A stretch of DNA of 56,967 bases from CAZHTS01 sp964535315 (GCA_964535315.1 CAZHTS010000026.1:1-56967); one strand, 5' to 3'. Positions 22,813-32,438 are shown, numbered from the stretch's first letter. The notes: a model not told the origin generated them from the letters alone. Translations and numbers: made by a program.

Positions 22813-24477
22813 TTAACGACCGCCGCCGGCGCAGGCGCAGGCGCAGCCGGCGCAGGCACAGGCGCAGGCGCACGAGCGTCCGCCGCCGCCACCGCCGCGC
22901 GAGCCGCCCGACGAACTGCTGGGCGGGGGCGGTGGGTTGGTCTTGGCGGTGATGCCGCCGGTAAAACTGGTCAGGTCGCCGATCACGCCGGAAGAGAAGG
23001 TTTCGATGCTGTTGACCACCGAAGCAGCGAAGTCAGCGCCGGGAAGGTGCGGCAGCGAGATGCCGCCGCCGCCCAGCGAAGCTGCACCGCCGCCGCTGGT
23101 GGCGGGGTGGAAGGTCGGATCGTAGTGTCCCCACCAGTTGGGCAGGATGACCGGGCCGCTGCCAAAGGTGCGGCGTGAGTGCGTGTCGAAGTCGCGGTCG
23201 AGCAGGGTCCAATCCATGGTCTGGTCGAAGACCGTGCTCTTGACCTCGGGCGTCTGGGCGCCCTCGACCTGCTTCCAGGCCTGGGCAATGATGTTCTCGT
23301 AATATTCAACGGTTTCGGTGCGGCTGAAGCCTTTCATCTTTTCGGCAACGTTACGCACCAGGGCGATCACCATGTCTTGCAGTTCGCTCTTGCGCTGGCC
23401 CTCGCTCTTATTCTTGAAGGCGCGCAGGAAACTGACTTCATAGGGCTGCAACCCTTCGGGTTGGGGCTCGAGTGTTTCCAATTCGAGCGGCTCGCGGCGA
23501 GTGACGCGGGCGGCGCTCTTTTTAATAACGCTGAAGAGGATCATGGTCAGCACTTTGTCCATCGGCTGCTCCATGAGGATGGCGGCTTCGACGGCGGTCA
23601 GGCCGCGCTTGATGCCGTTACCCTCGATGGCGATCTTGGGCGGCAGGTACTGCATCTTGCGTTTACGGGCGCCGATGGTGGCCTGGTAGAGGGTCGTACC
23701 GACGGAAATCGCGCCGAAAATGAAGATGCCGGCGCAGCACAGTGTTTCGAAGTCAAGTTCGAACAGCGGCTTACGCACGATACTGTCAGCGGGCACCAGG
23801 CGGTCGGGAAAACTGGCGCCAAAGGTGTACTGGGTAGAGGCGTTGGCCTGCTGGTTTTGCCAGCGATAATACACGCGCCCCTGATCGTCGTAGCCGGACT
23901 GGGGTTGGTCTGGGCCGGGCCAGCCGCCGCGCGGCTGGTGATAACGCGGTTCTTCGGGCTGGATGCCGGGGGGCAGGATCAGGGTGGCCGTCAGGGCGGT
24001 GTCGCCGTAGACGTATTCTGAGCCAAACCAGGTGGGCGAAAATTCGATGCTGGCGTAATCCTTAACGCCTTCGGCAGTGGAGGGGTAGAGCACCTTCTTG
24101 ATCTGCTGAATGGTGACGTGCACGCGGCCGCTGCTGCCCGGCGGAATGGCCTTTGCGCCCAACCCGAGGGCCACGCCGGGTTTGACGTATTCGGAGGTCT
24201 GGATGTCGGTGATGGCCTGGCCGTTGACATCGGCGGCGATATTGCCCAGTGAGTAGTTGCTGTTGGGCAGGCCGATATCAACGTAATCGATGGGCGAGGC
24301 GGACGCATCGTTAAAGAAATCCAGGTAGTATTCGATCGAAAGGGTGCCGTCGGTGTTGACGTAAACGTTGACGGTTTCCTGGTCGAGGCGGAAATAATAG
24401 GTTTGCGCCGCCGCCGGGCTAAAAATTGCCAGCAGCAGTACGCAGGCGATGAGCAGGCCGAACCATTTACGGTACAT
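22813..24477 (-). CDS. DUF2207 membrane protein with Cys-Ala repeat tail
   Basis: The 554-aa protein begins with a signal peptide (MYRKWFGLLIACVLLLAIFSPAAAQ), followed by an extracellular DUF2207-type beta domain, one clear membrane helix around residues 255-285 (CCAGIFIFGAISVGTTLYQA) and a helical cytoplasmic region. The end is a low-complexity tail (520-554): Ser/Gly linker, Gly6, then CACACACAGCACACAGGGR with seven cysteines between 536 and 549. DUF2207 tails known to me are Gly/Ser-rich; the alternating Cys is unusual. With one membrane helix after the signal peptide, the tail should face the cytoplasm, where the radical SAM enzyme encoded next could reach it. The ATG at 24477 follows GGAGGAAA and begins the signal peptide; longer starts overlap the previous gene. 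Confidence 0.8.
   Translation of the reverse strand: MYRKWFGLLIACVLLLAIFSPAAAQTYYFRLDQETVNVYVNTDGTLSIEYYLDFFNDASASPIDYVDIGLPNSNYSLGNIAADVNGQAITDIQTSEYVKPGVALGLGAKAIPPGSSGRVHVTIQQIKKVLYPSTAEGVKDYASIEFSPTWFGSEYVYGDTALTATLILPPGIQPEEPRYHQPRGGWPGPDQPQSGYDDQGRVYYRWQNQQANASTQYTFGASFPDRLVPADSIVRKPLFELDFETLCCAGIFIFGAISVGTTLYQATIGARKRKMQYLPPKIAIEGNGIKRGLTAVEAAILMEQPMDKVLTMILFSVIKKSAARVTRREPLELETLEPQPEGLQPYEVSFLRAFKNKSEGQRKSELQDMVIALVRNVAEKMKGFSRTETVEYYENIIAQAWKQVEGAQTPEVKSTVFDQTMDWTLLDRDFDTHSRRTFGSGPVILPNWWGHYDPTFHPATSGGGAASLGGGGISLPHLPGADFAASVVNSIETFSSGVIGDLTSFTGGITAKTNPPPPPSSSSGGSRGGGGGGRSCACACACAGCACACAGGGR
22828..22872 (-). repeat. Hexanucleotide repeat encoding Cys-Ala units
   Basis: The coding strand repeats TGC GCC, giving Cys-Ala dipeptides, broken once by a Gly codon and with one TGT. 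Reuse of the same codons makes copy-number change by slippage easy. Confidence 0.85.
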
Positions 24478-24500
24478 GCGCTGTTTCCTCCGGGTGAGGG

Positions 24501-24866
24501 TTACCATTTGGGTTCTTCGGTTAACTGGTAGGTGGTTTTGCAATACGGGCAGGTGACGACCGGGGCGCCGGCTACGAGGTGGATGTTTTCGGTAGTCAGA
24601 GCGCCGCCGCACGACTGGCATTTCAGGGCGTCCAGGTTGGCGTTGGCGGGTAGATCGATTTTGACGGTGACGTTATCTGGGGCGGCGGGCTGCGCCGGGC
24701 GACGGCTGGCGAAAAAGATCAGACCAAATCCGATGGCGACCGAGATCAGGCCGATGAGGATCCAGCCCGGGGAACCGTTGGGGCTGAAGGCGCCCCAGAT
24801 GAACAGGACGCCAAAAAAGATCAGAATGGCAGCAGCAATATAGGCGATAATTTTTCCAGCGGACAT
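24501..24866 (-). CDS. Small membrane protein with C-terminal zinc ribbon
   Basis: The 121-aa protein has two membrane helices (about residues 7-27 and 34-53) and a zinc ribbon with C83-QS-C86 and C106-PY-C109. The ribbon would face the cytoplasm if the short loop between the helices is outside. The function is unknown. It is the first gene of the operon with the DUF2207 and radical SAM genes, 23 nt ahead of the former. GGAGG lies 6 nt before the ATG at 24866. Confidence 0.75.
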   Translation of the reverse strand: MSAGKIIAYIAAAILIFFGVLFIWGAFSPNGSPGWILIGLISVAIGFGLIFFASRRPAQPAAPDNVTVKIDLPANANLDALKCQSCGGALTTENIHLVAGAPVVTCPYCKTTYQLTEEPKW

Positions 24867-24930
24867 GTGACACCTCCATTCGTGAATAGTGTAACATAAT
24901 TTTGGCGGTGGATGTGCGCCGGGCGGGATT

Positions 24931-24962
24931 AAAAAACCCGCTCCCCTGGAGAGGGGAGCGGG
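24931..24962 (-). terminator. Rho-independent terminator of the subtilase gene
   Basis: On the minus strand an 11-bp perfect stem (CCCGCTCCCCT with AGGGGAGCGGG) encloses a 4-nt loop and is followed by six T. It begins 18 nt after the subtilase stop and separates that gene from the zinc-ribbon operon. Confidence 0.92.
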
Positions 24963-24980
24963 GGGGAACTTCAGCGGGGT

Positions 24981-27900
24981 TTAGTAGCCGCCGGGGTTAT
25001 TATCGGACAGCGAGTTGCCGACCGAGAAGGTGTGGGTGGCGCCGCTGATGGTCATGGTGAATACCTTCCACCACTTGCCCGGCCAGGCAGGCGTGTTGCC
25101 GTTAGCGTCGGCCGTCGGCTTGGGCGGGATGGTGATGGTCTGATCGACCTTCTTGACGTCTTCGTAGTAGACGTAGACGTGCGCCTTGGAGAGCGGGATC
25201 AGACTGCGATCCCCGTTGAAGTAGACGCCGTAGACGTAGCTGCCGGTGACGTAGCCGTCGATGTCGATCACCTCAGGCCCGTAGCCGGTGGCGACGTTGC
25301 CGTACAGCGTGGCATCCGGGAAGCCGGCCAGGTTGCCCTGGTCGCCCTTCGAGATGTGGTACTTATTGCCGGAAGGCAGCCACAGGTGAGCGTCGGCGTC
25401 TTCGGGGTACTTCTCCCAGGTCAGCACGATACGGGTGATGCCGCTGTCGGCAGCCGGGATCGGCACCAACTGGAAGTCGACCGCAGTGGTCACGCCGCTA
25501 TCGACGGTAGCATCGTAAGACATGAGCATGTGTCCACCCAGCGGGTGCGTGGTGCGCAGGCGATAGGTGCCGCGCGGCAGGCTGTTGATGGTGAACGTAC
25601 CGGTGGCGTCAGTGATGGCAGCGATACCGCGTCCGACGACCTCGATCTGAGCATTGGCGACAGGAGCGCCGCCCGGCCAGACGGAGACCGTACCACGGAT
25701 GATGCCCGGCGTGACGAAGCGAGCAATCGGGGACCAGATGGAAGTTTCTCCGAGTGCATTTTCGGCGCGCACTCTCCAGTAGTAGGTACCCGAGTCGGTC
25801 AACTCGGTGCCGTTTAGCTGGTAACGGGTGTCCACCACGTTCGCCTGGGTAAAGACGATATCGGCGCCGACGAAGCGGATGGTCTTGGAAATCTGGAATT
25901 CGTAGGAAACCGGGTTGGAGGTCGGGTTGCTCTTAAGCAGCAGCGAAGGATTCCAATCCAGCAGGGGTTGGAAGTTGGCCAGCACCGCACCGTTTTTGGG
26001 CAGAATCGGGGTGGGCGGCAACGGCGGGTCAGGGGTAACAAAACCGCCAAGGTCGGACGTCCAGGCGCTGGCGCCGTACTTACCTACGGCGCGCACACGC
26101 CAGTAGAGGGTGGTGGCTACCGGCGGCACCTTGTCCGGCTCGGAGCGCGGCAGGGTGGTGGTAAATTCAAAGGGCAGCAGCGTGCCGAGGGTGTTGCCCT
26201 TGGCGAGGATGCTCTTGAAGGTGTCGTACTTGCTGACCTCGACGGTATAGTACTGCGCCGTGGCGACCGCACCCCAGTTAAAGGTAGGCCGTAGGCTGGT
26301 GTTGGCGGTAATCGCCAGGCCGGCCGGGGCAGGCGGCGAGGTGTAGAAGTAAGAGACGCTGGACCAGGTGCTGATGTCACCGCCAGCGTTCTGGGAGCGC
26401 ACCCGCCAGAAGTATTTGGTGTCGGGCGTCAAACCGCCGGGCATCTGCAGGGCGATCCGTTTGGTGTTCAACGGATAGAGCGGGTCGGGGACGCCGGCGC
26501 CGGTGGTGGTCTTGACTGCTTCTACGGGCGGGTCGACGTCGAAATCGCTCTCGACCGAGACCTGTAGTTCATAGGAGACAGCACCGGTGGGTACCGAAAA
26601 AACGAAGTAGGGATTAAAGGTGGTGTCCACCTTGTTCCTGGGCGCCAGGGCCTTGGGGGCGGTTGGCGGGTTGGCGGTGGGGGTGATCGATGCTTCCGCC
26701 GACCAGTCGCTGTAGCCGTATTTGCCCAGGACGCGGTACACCAGGTATACATCGTAGTTGTAGGTGGCCGTGGTGGCGGGCAAACTGCTCTTGAGGATGA
26801 AGGTGGCGGGCGGGACGGTTTCGCCAGTGGGAATGCCGATTGTACCCAGAGTGGCAAGCTTGGATGTCGTCATCACGCCGGTGGCAATCACCGTGCGTTC
26901 GTAGCGCCAGCCGGCCTGGTAGCCGCGGGCGTTGGCCACGTCGGTCCAATCCATCGTCGGGCGCAGGCTGTTGGTGTCGGTCAACGTGGGGGCAACCAGG
27001 GCGCCCGAGTCGACCAGCGGGGTGTAGATCTTGCGCGCCTCGGTCCACGGGCTGTAGTAGGTCTTGCCGCCCTGGACGATATAGGAACGCACGTGCCAGT
27101 AGTACAGTGTGTCAGGATCCAGCGCCGCGCCCAGCAGGTAGTTCTGGTTGTAGGTGGTCTTGTCGCCAACGACGTACAGTCCATCATCGGGAATGGCGTC
27201 GTCTTCAAAGGCGAGGGTGGCGAACGTCGGCTGGGTCGAGACCTGGACGTGGTAGCCGGTGGGGATGACGAAGGCGCTGCCGGACATGGGACGCTTCCAG
27301 GTGAACTGGGGCGTCAACGAGGGGTGCTTGAACTTTGTATCGACGGCGTCCGGGTAGTAGGCCATCTCACCGTTGGTCGGGTAGACCAGGGTGGGGGCGT
27401 AAACTTCCATGGCGTCGACCTTGAACTGGAAGGGGGGAGAGAAGTTCTTCCAGCCCTGGGTGCCGTCGGTGAAGGTGACGTACGGGGCAACGCGCCAGTA
27501 GTACAGTATCCCGGACGCCAACGGGGTGGTCAGCGTTAACTGCGAAGCGGTGAGGATGCTATCGACCGCCAGGTTGGTAAAGGTCGTGCCGGTGGAAACC
27601 TGCACGCGGTATTTGCTGGCGCTCAGGTAGGGCTGCCAGATGAGCGTCGGGCGCAGGACGTTGACCTCTTCGGGGCTGGCGGCAAAGCCGGGGTCGATCA
27701 GCTTGACGCCTTGAGGCAGCCATTTGTCCATGGTGGGCGCCATTTGGGGCAGGGGCCCGACTTTGGGAATGACTTCATCGATGGGGGCCGGGTCGGTTTG
27801 AGCGAGACCCTGATCGGCCAGGATGGTGCGCATCTGCCTGGAACTCAACGGGCGATAGTTGCGCGCCCGGGCCACACCCTGGAGGCTGGCTGCGACGCCG

Positions 27901-29540
27901 GCGACCATGGCCGTGGCGCCCGAGGTGCCGCCGAAGTTGCTGGTGTAGTACTGGTTGGGGTCTCCACCGCCGTCCAGATCATCGCCGGCCTCGCCATTGT
28001 GCCCGGTGGTGGCGATGTTTTCGCCCCAGCCCTGCACGTCGACGCGGCTGCCGTAGTTGCTGAAGCACATGGGCGTGCGGTCGGCTGAGGTGCCGGCGCC
28101 GACCACGATGGCGCCCGAGTCGCGGGAAGAACGCTTGAACTTGTTTGCGTACCGGCTGTGATCGAGATTCATGGCGCCGTTGCCGGCAGCCTCGATGACG
28201 ATGACGCCTTTTTCAGTGGCGGCCTGGATGGCAGCATAGTTGGCCGAGGCGTATTCGACCGGCATGGAGCCAAACGATAGGGCCAGATTTCCTGTGGCGC
28301 AGCCAGCCGGAGCCGTCACATCGTCGGGCGGGGCCTGCAGAATTTGCGTCGGGATCACGATGATGTCTCCCGCACGACTGGCCAGCGTCGCCTTGCTAAT
28401 CGCAGTAGCCATACCCAGCGACAGATAGGAGGCCAGTTGTAATTCGGACTGGGCCGCCAGACCGGTAATGCCGATTGGGGTGCCGGAGTCGAAATTATTC
28501 AGGGCGGCAATCACACCGGCGACCATGGTACCATGATTGGTGTCGCTGGAATTTTGCGAACCGCCGATCAAAGAGGCATTGGAAATGCCCAGGTCTTCGT
28601 GGCCGATCTGCCAACCGGTATCAAGGATGGTGACCTTGACGTTGGTGCCGCGGCTGCCGTCCAGGGCGTAATACGTGGCGGGCGTGGTTGCGCCGGTGGC
28701 ATCGATGATGTTGTTGGTATCGGCGGGATCCAGATAGGTCTGGTTTGCAGTATAGTCAGCAGCCGGCAGGTAAATCGGCTCGAAGTAGACTTCCTGGACG
28801 TTGTCCAGGGCGGCCAGTTTGTCGAGCAGAGCCTTGGCGTCGGTATAACCGGTGGTTTGCGGCAGGTTGGCCTGGTAGAACTGGCTGAGCGGGTCGGCCG
28901 CGGTCACGTTTTCATCAACGCCTTGCGCCAATGCGGCCGCTTCAGCGGCTGCGGCGGCTGCTTCCGGGAAGACGGGGGTGACCTGGATGTCCTTGAGCAG
29001 TTCCAGGGTGGCCAGCTGGCTTGCAGAAGCCGCTGCACCGACTGCCTGACCCTGGATGAGCAGGCCGCTCTGATCCTTAAACTGGATCACGACCTGGTGG
29101 TAGTTCACGTAGTTGGCTTCCGGGGGCAGGGGCTCGGACGGCTGGGCAGTGGGTTCTGCGACCGGTTCGGTCGGAGTGACTGTTGGTTCAACCGTCGGGG
29201 CCGGGGTGGCTTCTTCCGTTGGTGTCACCTCGGTAGGGGTCTCCTCAGTAGGAGTCACTTCAGTGGGAGTCACCTCGGTAGGTGTTTCTGCGGTGGGCGC
29301 CGTTTCCTCAGTGGGGGCGGGCGCTTCCGGGGTCTCCTCTACCGCCGGGGTTTGCGGGGTGGGATCTTCACCGGGAGTGGTCTCGGTTGTGGCCTCGGGC
29401 GGCTGGGGAGTCTCGCCTTGCGCCAGGCGCGGCGCGGGGGCGGCAGCAACCGAACTAAGTAGCAGGCTCGTGCACACCAACAACGCCAGTAGATTGGTCA
29501 TCCAGCGTTGTTTCTGCACGGTCCTTTGCGTTGATTTCAT
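24981..29540 (-). CDS. Secreted multidomain subtilisin-like protease
   Basis: The 1519-aa protein has a signal peptide (residues 1-35), a Thr/Pro/Glu-rich stalk (about 46-140), a propeptide-like segment, then the S8 catalytic domain with D307 (VTILDTGW), H336 (NHGTMVAGV), oxyanion N454 (EAAGNGAMN) and S540 (GGTSGATAMVAG). Five or six fibronectin III-like modules follow, each marked by a YYWRV-like strand. A carboxypeptidase-regulatory-like domain starts near 1275 (GAPVANAQIEVVGRG), and the C-terminal domain (WEKYPEDADAHLWLPSG) resembles DUF2135. It is probably a surface protease or adhesin-like protein. GGAGGT lies 7 nt before the ATG at 29540. It lies 22 nt behind the PfkB gene and ends at a strong terminator. 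Confidence 0.9.
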   Translation of the reverse strand: MKSTQRTVQKQRWMTNLLALLVCTSLLLSSVAAAPAPRLAQGETPQPPEATTETTPGEDPTPQTPAVEETPEAPAPTEETAPTAETPTEVTPTEVTPTEETPTEVTPTEEATPAPTVEPTVTPTEPVAEPTAQPSEPLPPEANYVNYHQVVIQFKDQSGLLIQGQAVGAAASASQLATLELLKDIQVTPVFPEAAAAAAEAAALAQGVDENVTAADPLSQFYQANLPQTTGYTDAKALLDKLAALDNVQEVYFEPIYLPAADYTANQTYLDPADTNNIIDATGATTPATYYALDGSRGTNVKVTILDTGWQIGHEDLGISNASLIGGSQNSSDTNHGTMVAGVIAALNNFDSGTPIGITGLAAQSELQLASYLSLGMATAISKATLASRAGDIIVIPTQILQAPPDDVTAPAGCATGNLALSFGSMPVEYASANYAAIQAATEKGVIVIEAAGNGAMNLDHSRYANKFKRSSRDSGAIVVGAGTSADRTPMCFSNYGSRVDVQGWGENIATTGHNGEAGDDLDGGGDPNQYYTSNFGGTSGATAMVAGVAASLQGVARARNYRPLSSRQMRTILADQGLAQTDPAPIDEVIPKVGPLPQMAPTMDKWLPQGVKLIDPGFAASPEEVNVLRPTLIWQPYLSASKYRVQVSTGTTFTNLAVDSILTASQLTLTTPLASGILYYWRVAPYVTFTDGTQGWKNFSPPFQFKVDAMEVYAPTLVYPTNGEMAYYPDAVDTKFKHPSLTPQFTWKRPMSGSAFVIPTGYHVQVSTQPTFATLAFEDDAIPDDGLYVVGDKTTYNQNYLLGAALDPDTLYYWHVRSYIVQGGKTYYSPWTEARKIYTPLVDSGALVAPTLTDTNSLRPTMDWTDVANARGYQAGWRYERTVIATGVMTTSKLATLGTIGIPTGETVPPATFILKSSLPATTATYNYDVYLVYRVLGKYGYSDWSAEASITPTANPPTAPKALAPRNKVDTTFNPYFVFSVPTGAVSYELQVSVESDFDVDPPVEAVKTTTGAGVPDPLYPLNTKRIALQMPGGLTPDTKYFWRVRSQNAGGDISTWSSVSYFYTSPPAPAGLAITANTSLRPTFNWGAVATAQYYTVEVSKYDTFKSILAKGNTLGTLLPFEFTTTLPRSEPDKVPPVATTLYWRVRAVGKYGASAWTSDLGGFVTPDPPLPPTPILPKNGAVLANFQPLLDWNPSLLLKSNPTSNPVSYEFQISKTIRFVGADIVFTQANVVDTRYQLNGTELTDSGTYYWRVRAENALGETSIWSPIARFVTPGIIRGTVSVWPGGAPVANAQIEVVGRGIAAITDATGTFTINSLPRGTYRLRTTHPLGGHMLMSYDATVDSGVTTAVDFQLVPIPAADSGITRIVLTWEKYPEDADAHLWLPSGNKYHISKGDQGNLAGFPDATLYGNVATGYGPEVIDIDGYVTGSYVYGVYFNGDRSLIPLSKAHVYVYYEDVKKVDQTITIPPKPTADANGNTPAWPGKWWKVFTMTISGATHTFSVGNSLSDNNPGGY

Positions 29541-29562
29541 TTTACGTACCTCCATCATAGTA

Positions 29563-30528
29563 TCAAACATGCCAAAATTGTACCCTATCTAAAACGCTTT
29601 GAGGAGTCAAGGCCAGGAAAGCCATGACGTCGCTCAGATGTGGCAGACCGGCGCGCCCACCCAACGTCCGGCTGTTGAGGGCGGCCACAGCGCTGGCAAA
29701 GACGGCCACCTGGTGCAGCGGCCAGTCTTGCAGCAGCCCATACAGAAAAGCGCCGTGATAACTGTCACCACAGCCAGTGGTATCCACGGTATCGGGGAGC
29801 AGGAAGGCGGGTTGGTGAAAGCGCTCGCCCGAGCGGCTGACCACCCAACTGCCCTGCTGGCCGGCGGTGACGGCGACCAACGATGGCCCACGCTGCAAGA
29901 GCAGGCTGGCGGCAAGCTGTGGGTCGGGTTGGCCGGTGGAATGAACGGCGAAGTCGTGGGCGACGATGCACACATCGGCCAGGGCCACCAGCTTCTCGAC
30001 TTCCGGACGATAGCGCCCGGCGCCGCCGTCCATGGAGACGGGGACGTGCATCTGGTGGGCCAGGCGGGCGATGTGCAGGCAGGCATCCCAGTGACGGCCG
30101 TTGAGGTGCACGAAGCGCGCCGAACGGATGACTTCGAGCGGGATCTCGGCCGGTTGCGGCTCGGGGGCGCTGCCTGGGGTGTAGAGGATGGTGCGCGATG
30201 CGTCGCGCCGGTCGACGAGGATGCAGGCGGTGGTGGCAGTGCAGCCAGGGCGGGTGAGCAGATATGCGGTATCGACGCCTTCAACCTGCAACTCGTGACG
30301 GATGCGCAGTGATTGTGGATCGTCTCCGAGTGCGTCCAGGATGGCGGTGCGTGCGCCCAGGCGCGCCAGCGTTACCAGGGCGGTCGCCACCGGGCCGCCG
30401 CCTTGCATACTGATGGCGGCCGCCTGTTGGACTTCTTCTCGCTCGGGCAGGTGGTCTAGCAGGGTGAGCACATCCAGCGTGCAACTCCCCAGGCCGACTA
30501 CGTCCCAGTGGGTAGTGTGTGAATTCAC
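29563..30528 (-). CDS. PfkB-family carbohydrate/nucleoside kinase
   Basis: The 321-aa ribokinase-like protein has the N-terminal Gly-Gly signature (MQGGGPVATALVTLARLGA) and the C-terminal signature with the catalytic base DTTGCGDSYHGAF. PfkB kinases phosphorylate sugars or nucleosides with ATP; the substrate here is not clear, with ribokinase- or sulfofructose kinase-like uses possible. The start is GTG at 30528 with GAGGAAGG upstream. It shares a transcript direction with the subtilase 22 nt downstream, though a functional link is not obvious. Confidence 0.85.
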   Translation of the reverse strand: MNSHTTHWDVVGLGSCTLDVLTLLDHLPEREEVQQAAAISMQGGGPVATALVTLARLGARTAILDALGDDPQSLRIRHELQVEGVDTAYLLTRPGCTATTACILVDRRDASRTILYTPGSAPEPQPAEIPLEVIRSARFVHLNGRHWDACLHIARLAHQMHVPVSMDGGAGRYRPEVEKLVALADVCIVAHDFAVHSTGQPDPQLAASLLLQRGPSLVAVTAGQQGSWVVSRSGERFHQPAFLLPDTVDTTGCGDSYHGAFLYGLLQDWPLHQVAVFASAVAALNSRTLGGRAGLPHLSDVMAFLALTPQSVLDRVQFWHV

Positions 30529-30605
30529 TGCCTTCCTCTACAATACCTGTCAAATTCAATCCAATAACTTCTGACTCTATTAACGTGTAAGTTGCGCTTT
30601 TGGGC

Positions 30606-32438
30606 CTATGGTAACACATTTTGAGGGCGAATCTGGAATGTGGGGGTGAAATCGAACAGCAACAGGCGCGTTTGCGTTCCGTTTTGAGCGAGGAAGCGTC
30701 GTTCCTGGAGCAGGGTATAGCGTGTGCGCAGGAATTTTTCTTCTTCGCAGGGCGGCAGGTGGGGGTATTCTTCGTCAACCAGCAGCCAGATGCGGGTGTG
30801 GCGCAGGGAGAGGTTCTCTATGAAGACGACGCCGGCATCGTCCAGGTCGTAGGGGCGGATGTCGCTATAATATCCGGGGATGGGCAAGGAATACCAGCGT
30901 AAGGAGGCGGGTGGGGTGTTGAACCAGAAATACCAGGCGGGATAGAGGTAGGCGTGAATGAGCACGGCGTCGCCGCTCTGCCAGCCCTGGGTCAGTTGTA
31001 CGGCGGAGGCAGACAGATCGGAGCGCCGGGGAGAATAGTGCGGGTCGGCGCGGCAGGCATACAACCCGATGAAGGGCAGGACGGCGGCGGCCAGCAGCAG
31101 CCATCCGGGCCGGCGCAGCGGGCGCGCTACCCCCCAGGCGGCCAGTGCGGCCAGCAGGAACGATGGGATAACGGCGAGCCAGCCGGCAGGCCGGGCGCGC
31201 ACCGCCGCCAGGTCGGGGGGCGTCCCGGCCTGCAGCAGGCGCAGGTGGTTGACCAGCGGGGCCAGTTCGGCCTGCCAGATGAGCGCCTGCGGGTAGGGCC
31301 GGATGCCGTTCCGGTACAGCAGGCCCTGGTAGCCGGGGTCGGCGACGAGCACACCGCCGGCCTGGATGAGCAGGCTGGCCAACAGGGCGGCGGCCAGCAG
31401 CACACGCCCGGACGGGCGCCGGACGGCCTGTTCCAGGGCCGGCAGGGCGGCGACGACCAGCAATGGGACGGCCGGCAGCAGGTAGCGGGTACCCCAACTG
31501 ACGTTCCACCAGCCGGCGTCGTAAGCCAGCGCCTGGAGCAGCAGCAGCCCGCTCGTCACCAGCCAGGCAAAGCGGCGCGGTGTGCGCCCCGCTCCGGGCA
31601 TGGGCAGGGCGGCGAGCAGCAGCAGCGGGTTATAGATCAACAGGCCTTTGCCGGGGCTGACCAGCGAACCGGCCAGGGCAGTGAAGAAGGCGCTGTGCGG
31701 CGTGGTTATCAGCCGCTGCCAGGCGATCTGGAGGAAGGCCGGGGTAAAACGGTTGTCTGGCAGAAGCAGCCGCCCGGATACCAGCGCTGCGCCGGCGATT
31801 CCCAGCCCGGCGAGCAGCCGGCCGGTGCGCAGGGTGGGGCGCTGTTGGGCGAGAAGATAGAGAAAGGCCGGGCAGGCGGCCAGGGCGACCTGTTCTTTGC
31901 TGAACAGCAGCGCCGCCAGGCACAACCCGCAGCCGGCATAGGCCAGACGGTGTGTGGCGCCCAGTTCCAGGCAGTACCACGCCGCAGTGAGGCATAACAT
32001 GGCGAGCGGTTCACGAAAGAAGGTGCGGCTGTACGGCCAGGCCAGGGTGCCGAAGCCGAACAACAGGGCAGCCAGCGTGGCCAGGCCGTGCCCGTACTGG
32101 TAACGACGGGCGAGGGCGTACACCAGCACGGCGGTAAGGGCAGTGTAGAGCGGCGTAAGCCAGTAGACAGCCTGCACCTGGCCCAACCCCAGGCGGGCTG
32201 CCAGACGCACGAGCGGGGCGGCCAGCAGCGGGTGCAGCGGACCGATACCGTAGTATTCCCCGTTCAGGCGGGCGTTGCCGTGTAGCTGCGGTGCGTCCCA
32301 TTCACCGTGGTGCGCCAGGCTGGCGGCGACGCTGGCAAACAGTTGTTCGTCGTCGCTGGTGGGGACGCCGTGATAACTGGCGGCATACAGGCTGAAGCAC
32401 AGGACGAACAGGCAGACGGCCCGTCGGACGGCGTTCAC
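30606..32438 (-). CDS. Multi-pass membrane glycosyltransferase-like protein
   Basis: The 610-aa protein has about eleven hydrophobic helices in the first 460 residues and a soluble C-terminal domain of about 130 residues. After the first helix it carries TSDDEQLFASVAASLAHHG, an acidic pair as found in GT39/GT83-type lipid-sugar-dependent glycosyltransferases (PMT/ArnT-like). The donor and acceptor are unknown. The GTG start at 32438 overlaps the stop of the lipoprotein gene (GTGA), so the two are translated together. A role in glycosylating the Thr-rich neighbour is an attractive but unproven idea. Confidence 0.7.
   Translation of the reverse strand: MNAVRRAVCLFVLCFSLYAASYHGVPTSDDEQLFASVAASLAHHGEWDAPQLHGNARLNGEYYGIGPLHPLLAAPLVRLAARLGLGQVQAVYWLTPLYTALTAVLVYALARRYQYGHGLATLAALLFGFGTLAWPYSRTFFREPLAMLCLTAAWYCLELGATHRLAYAGCGLCLAALLFSKEQVALAACPAFLYLLAQQRPTLRTGRLLAGLGIAGAALVSGRLLLPDNRFTPAFLQIAWQRLITTPHSAFFTALAGSLVSPGKGLLIYNPLLLLAALPMPGAGRTPRRFAWLVTSGLLLLQALAYDAGWWNVSWGTRYLLPAVPLLVVAALPALEQAVRRPSGRVLLAAALLASLLIQAGGVLVADPGYQGLLYRNGIRPYPQALIWQAELAPLVNHLRLLQAGTPPDLAAVRARPAGWLAVIPSFLLAALAAWGVARPLRRPGWLLLAAAVLPFIGLYACRADPHYSPRRSDLSASAVQLTQGWQSGDAVLIHAYLYPAWYFWFNTPPASLRWYSLPIPGYYSDIRPYDLDDAGVVFIENLSLRHTRIWLLVDEEYPHLPPCEEEKFLRTRYTLLQERRFLAQNGTQTRLLLFDFTPTFQIRPQNVLP

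Noticed and set aside
22828..22872. Hexamer repeat as a CRISPR-like or satellite array
   Set aside because: The units are contiguous 6-mers inside a coding frame, without spacers.
22790..22892. Longer start for the radical SAM gene giving an Ala/Pro-rich N terminus
   Set aside because: Those codons are the Cys-Ala repeat of the DUF2207 gene in another frame; the conserved protein starts at 22790.
29119..29460. Plus-strand frame rich in Val-Gly-Val-Thr-Ser repeats
   Set aside because: It is the complement of the Thr/Pro/Glu stalk of the subtilase, so the repeats are inherited from the other strand.
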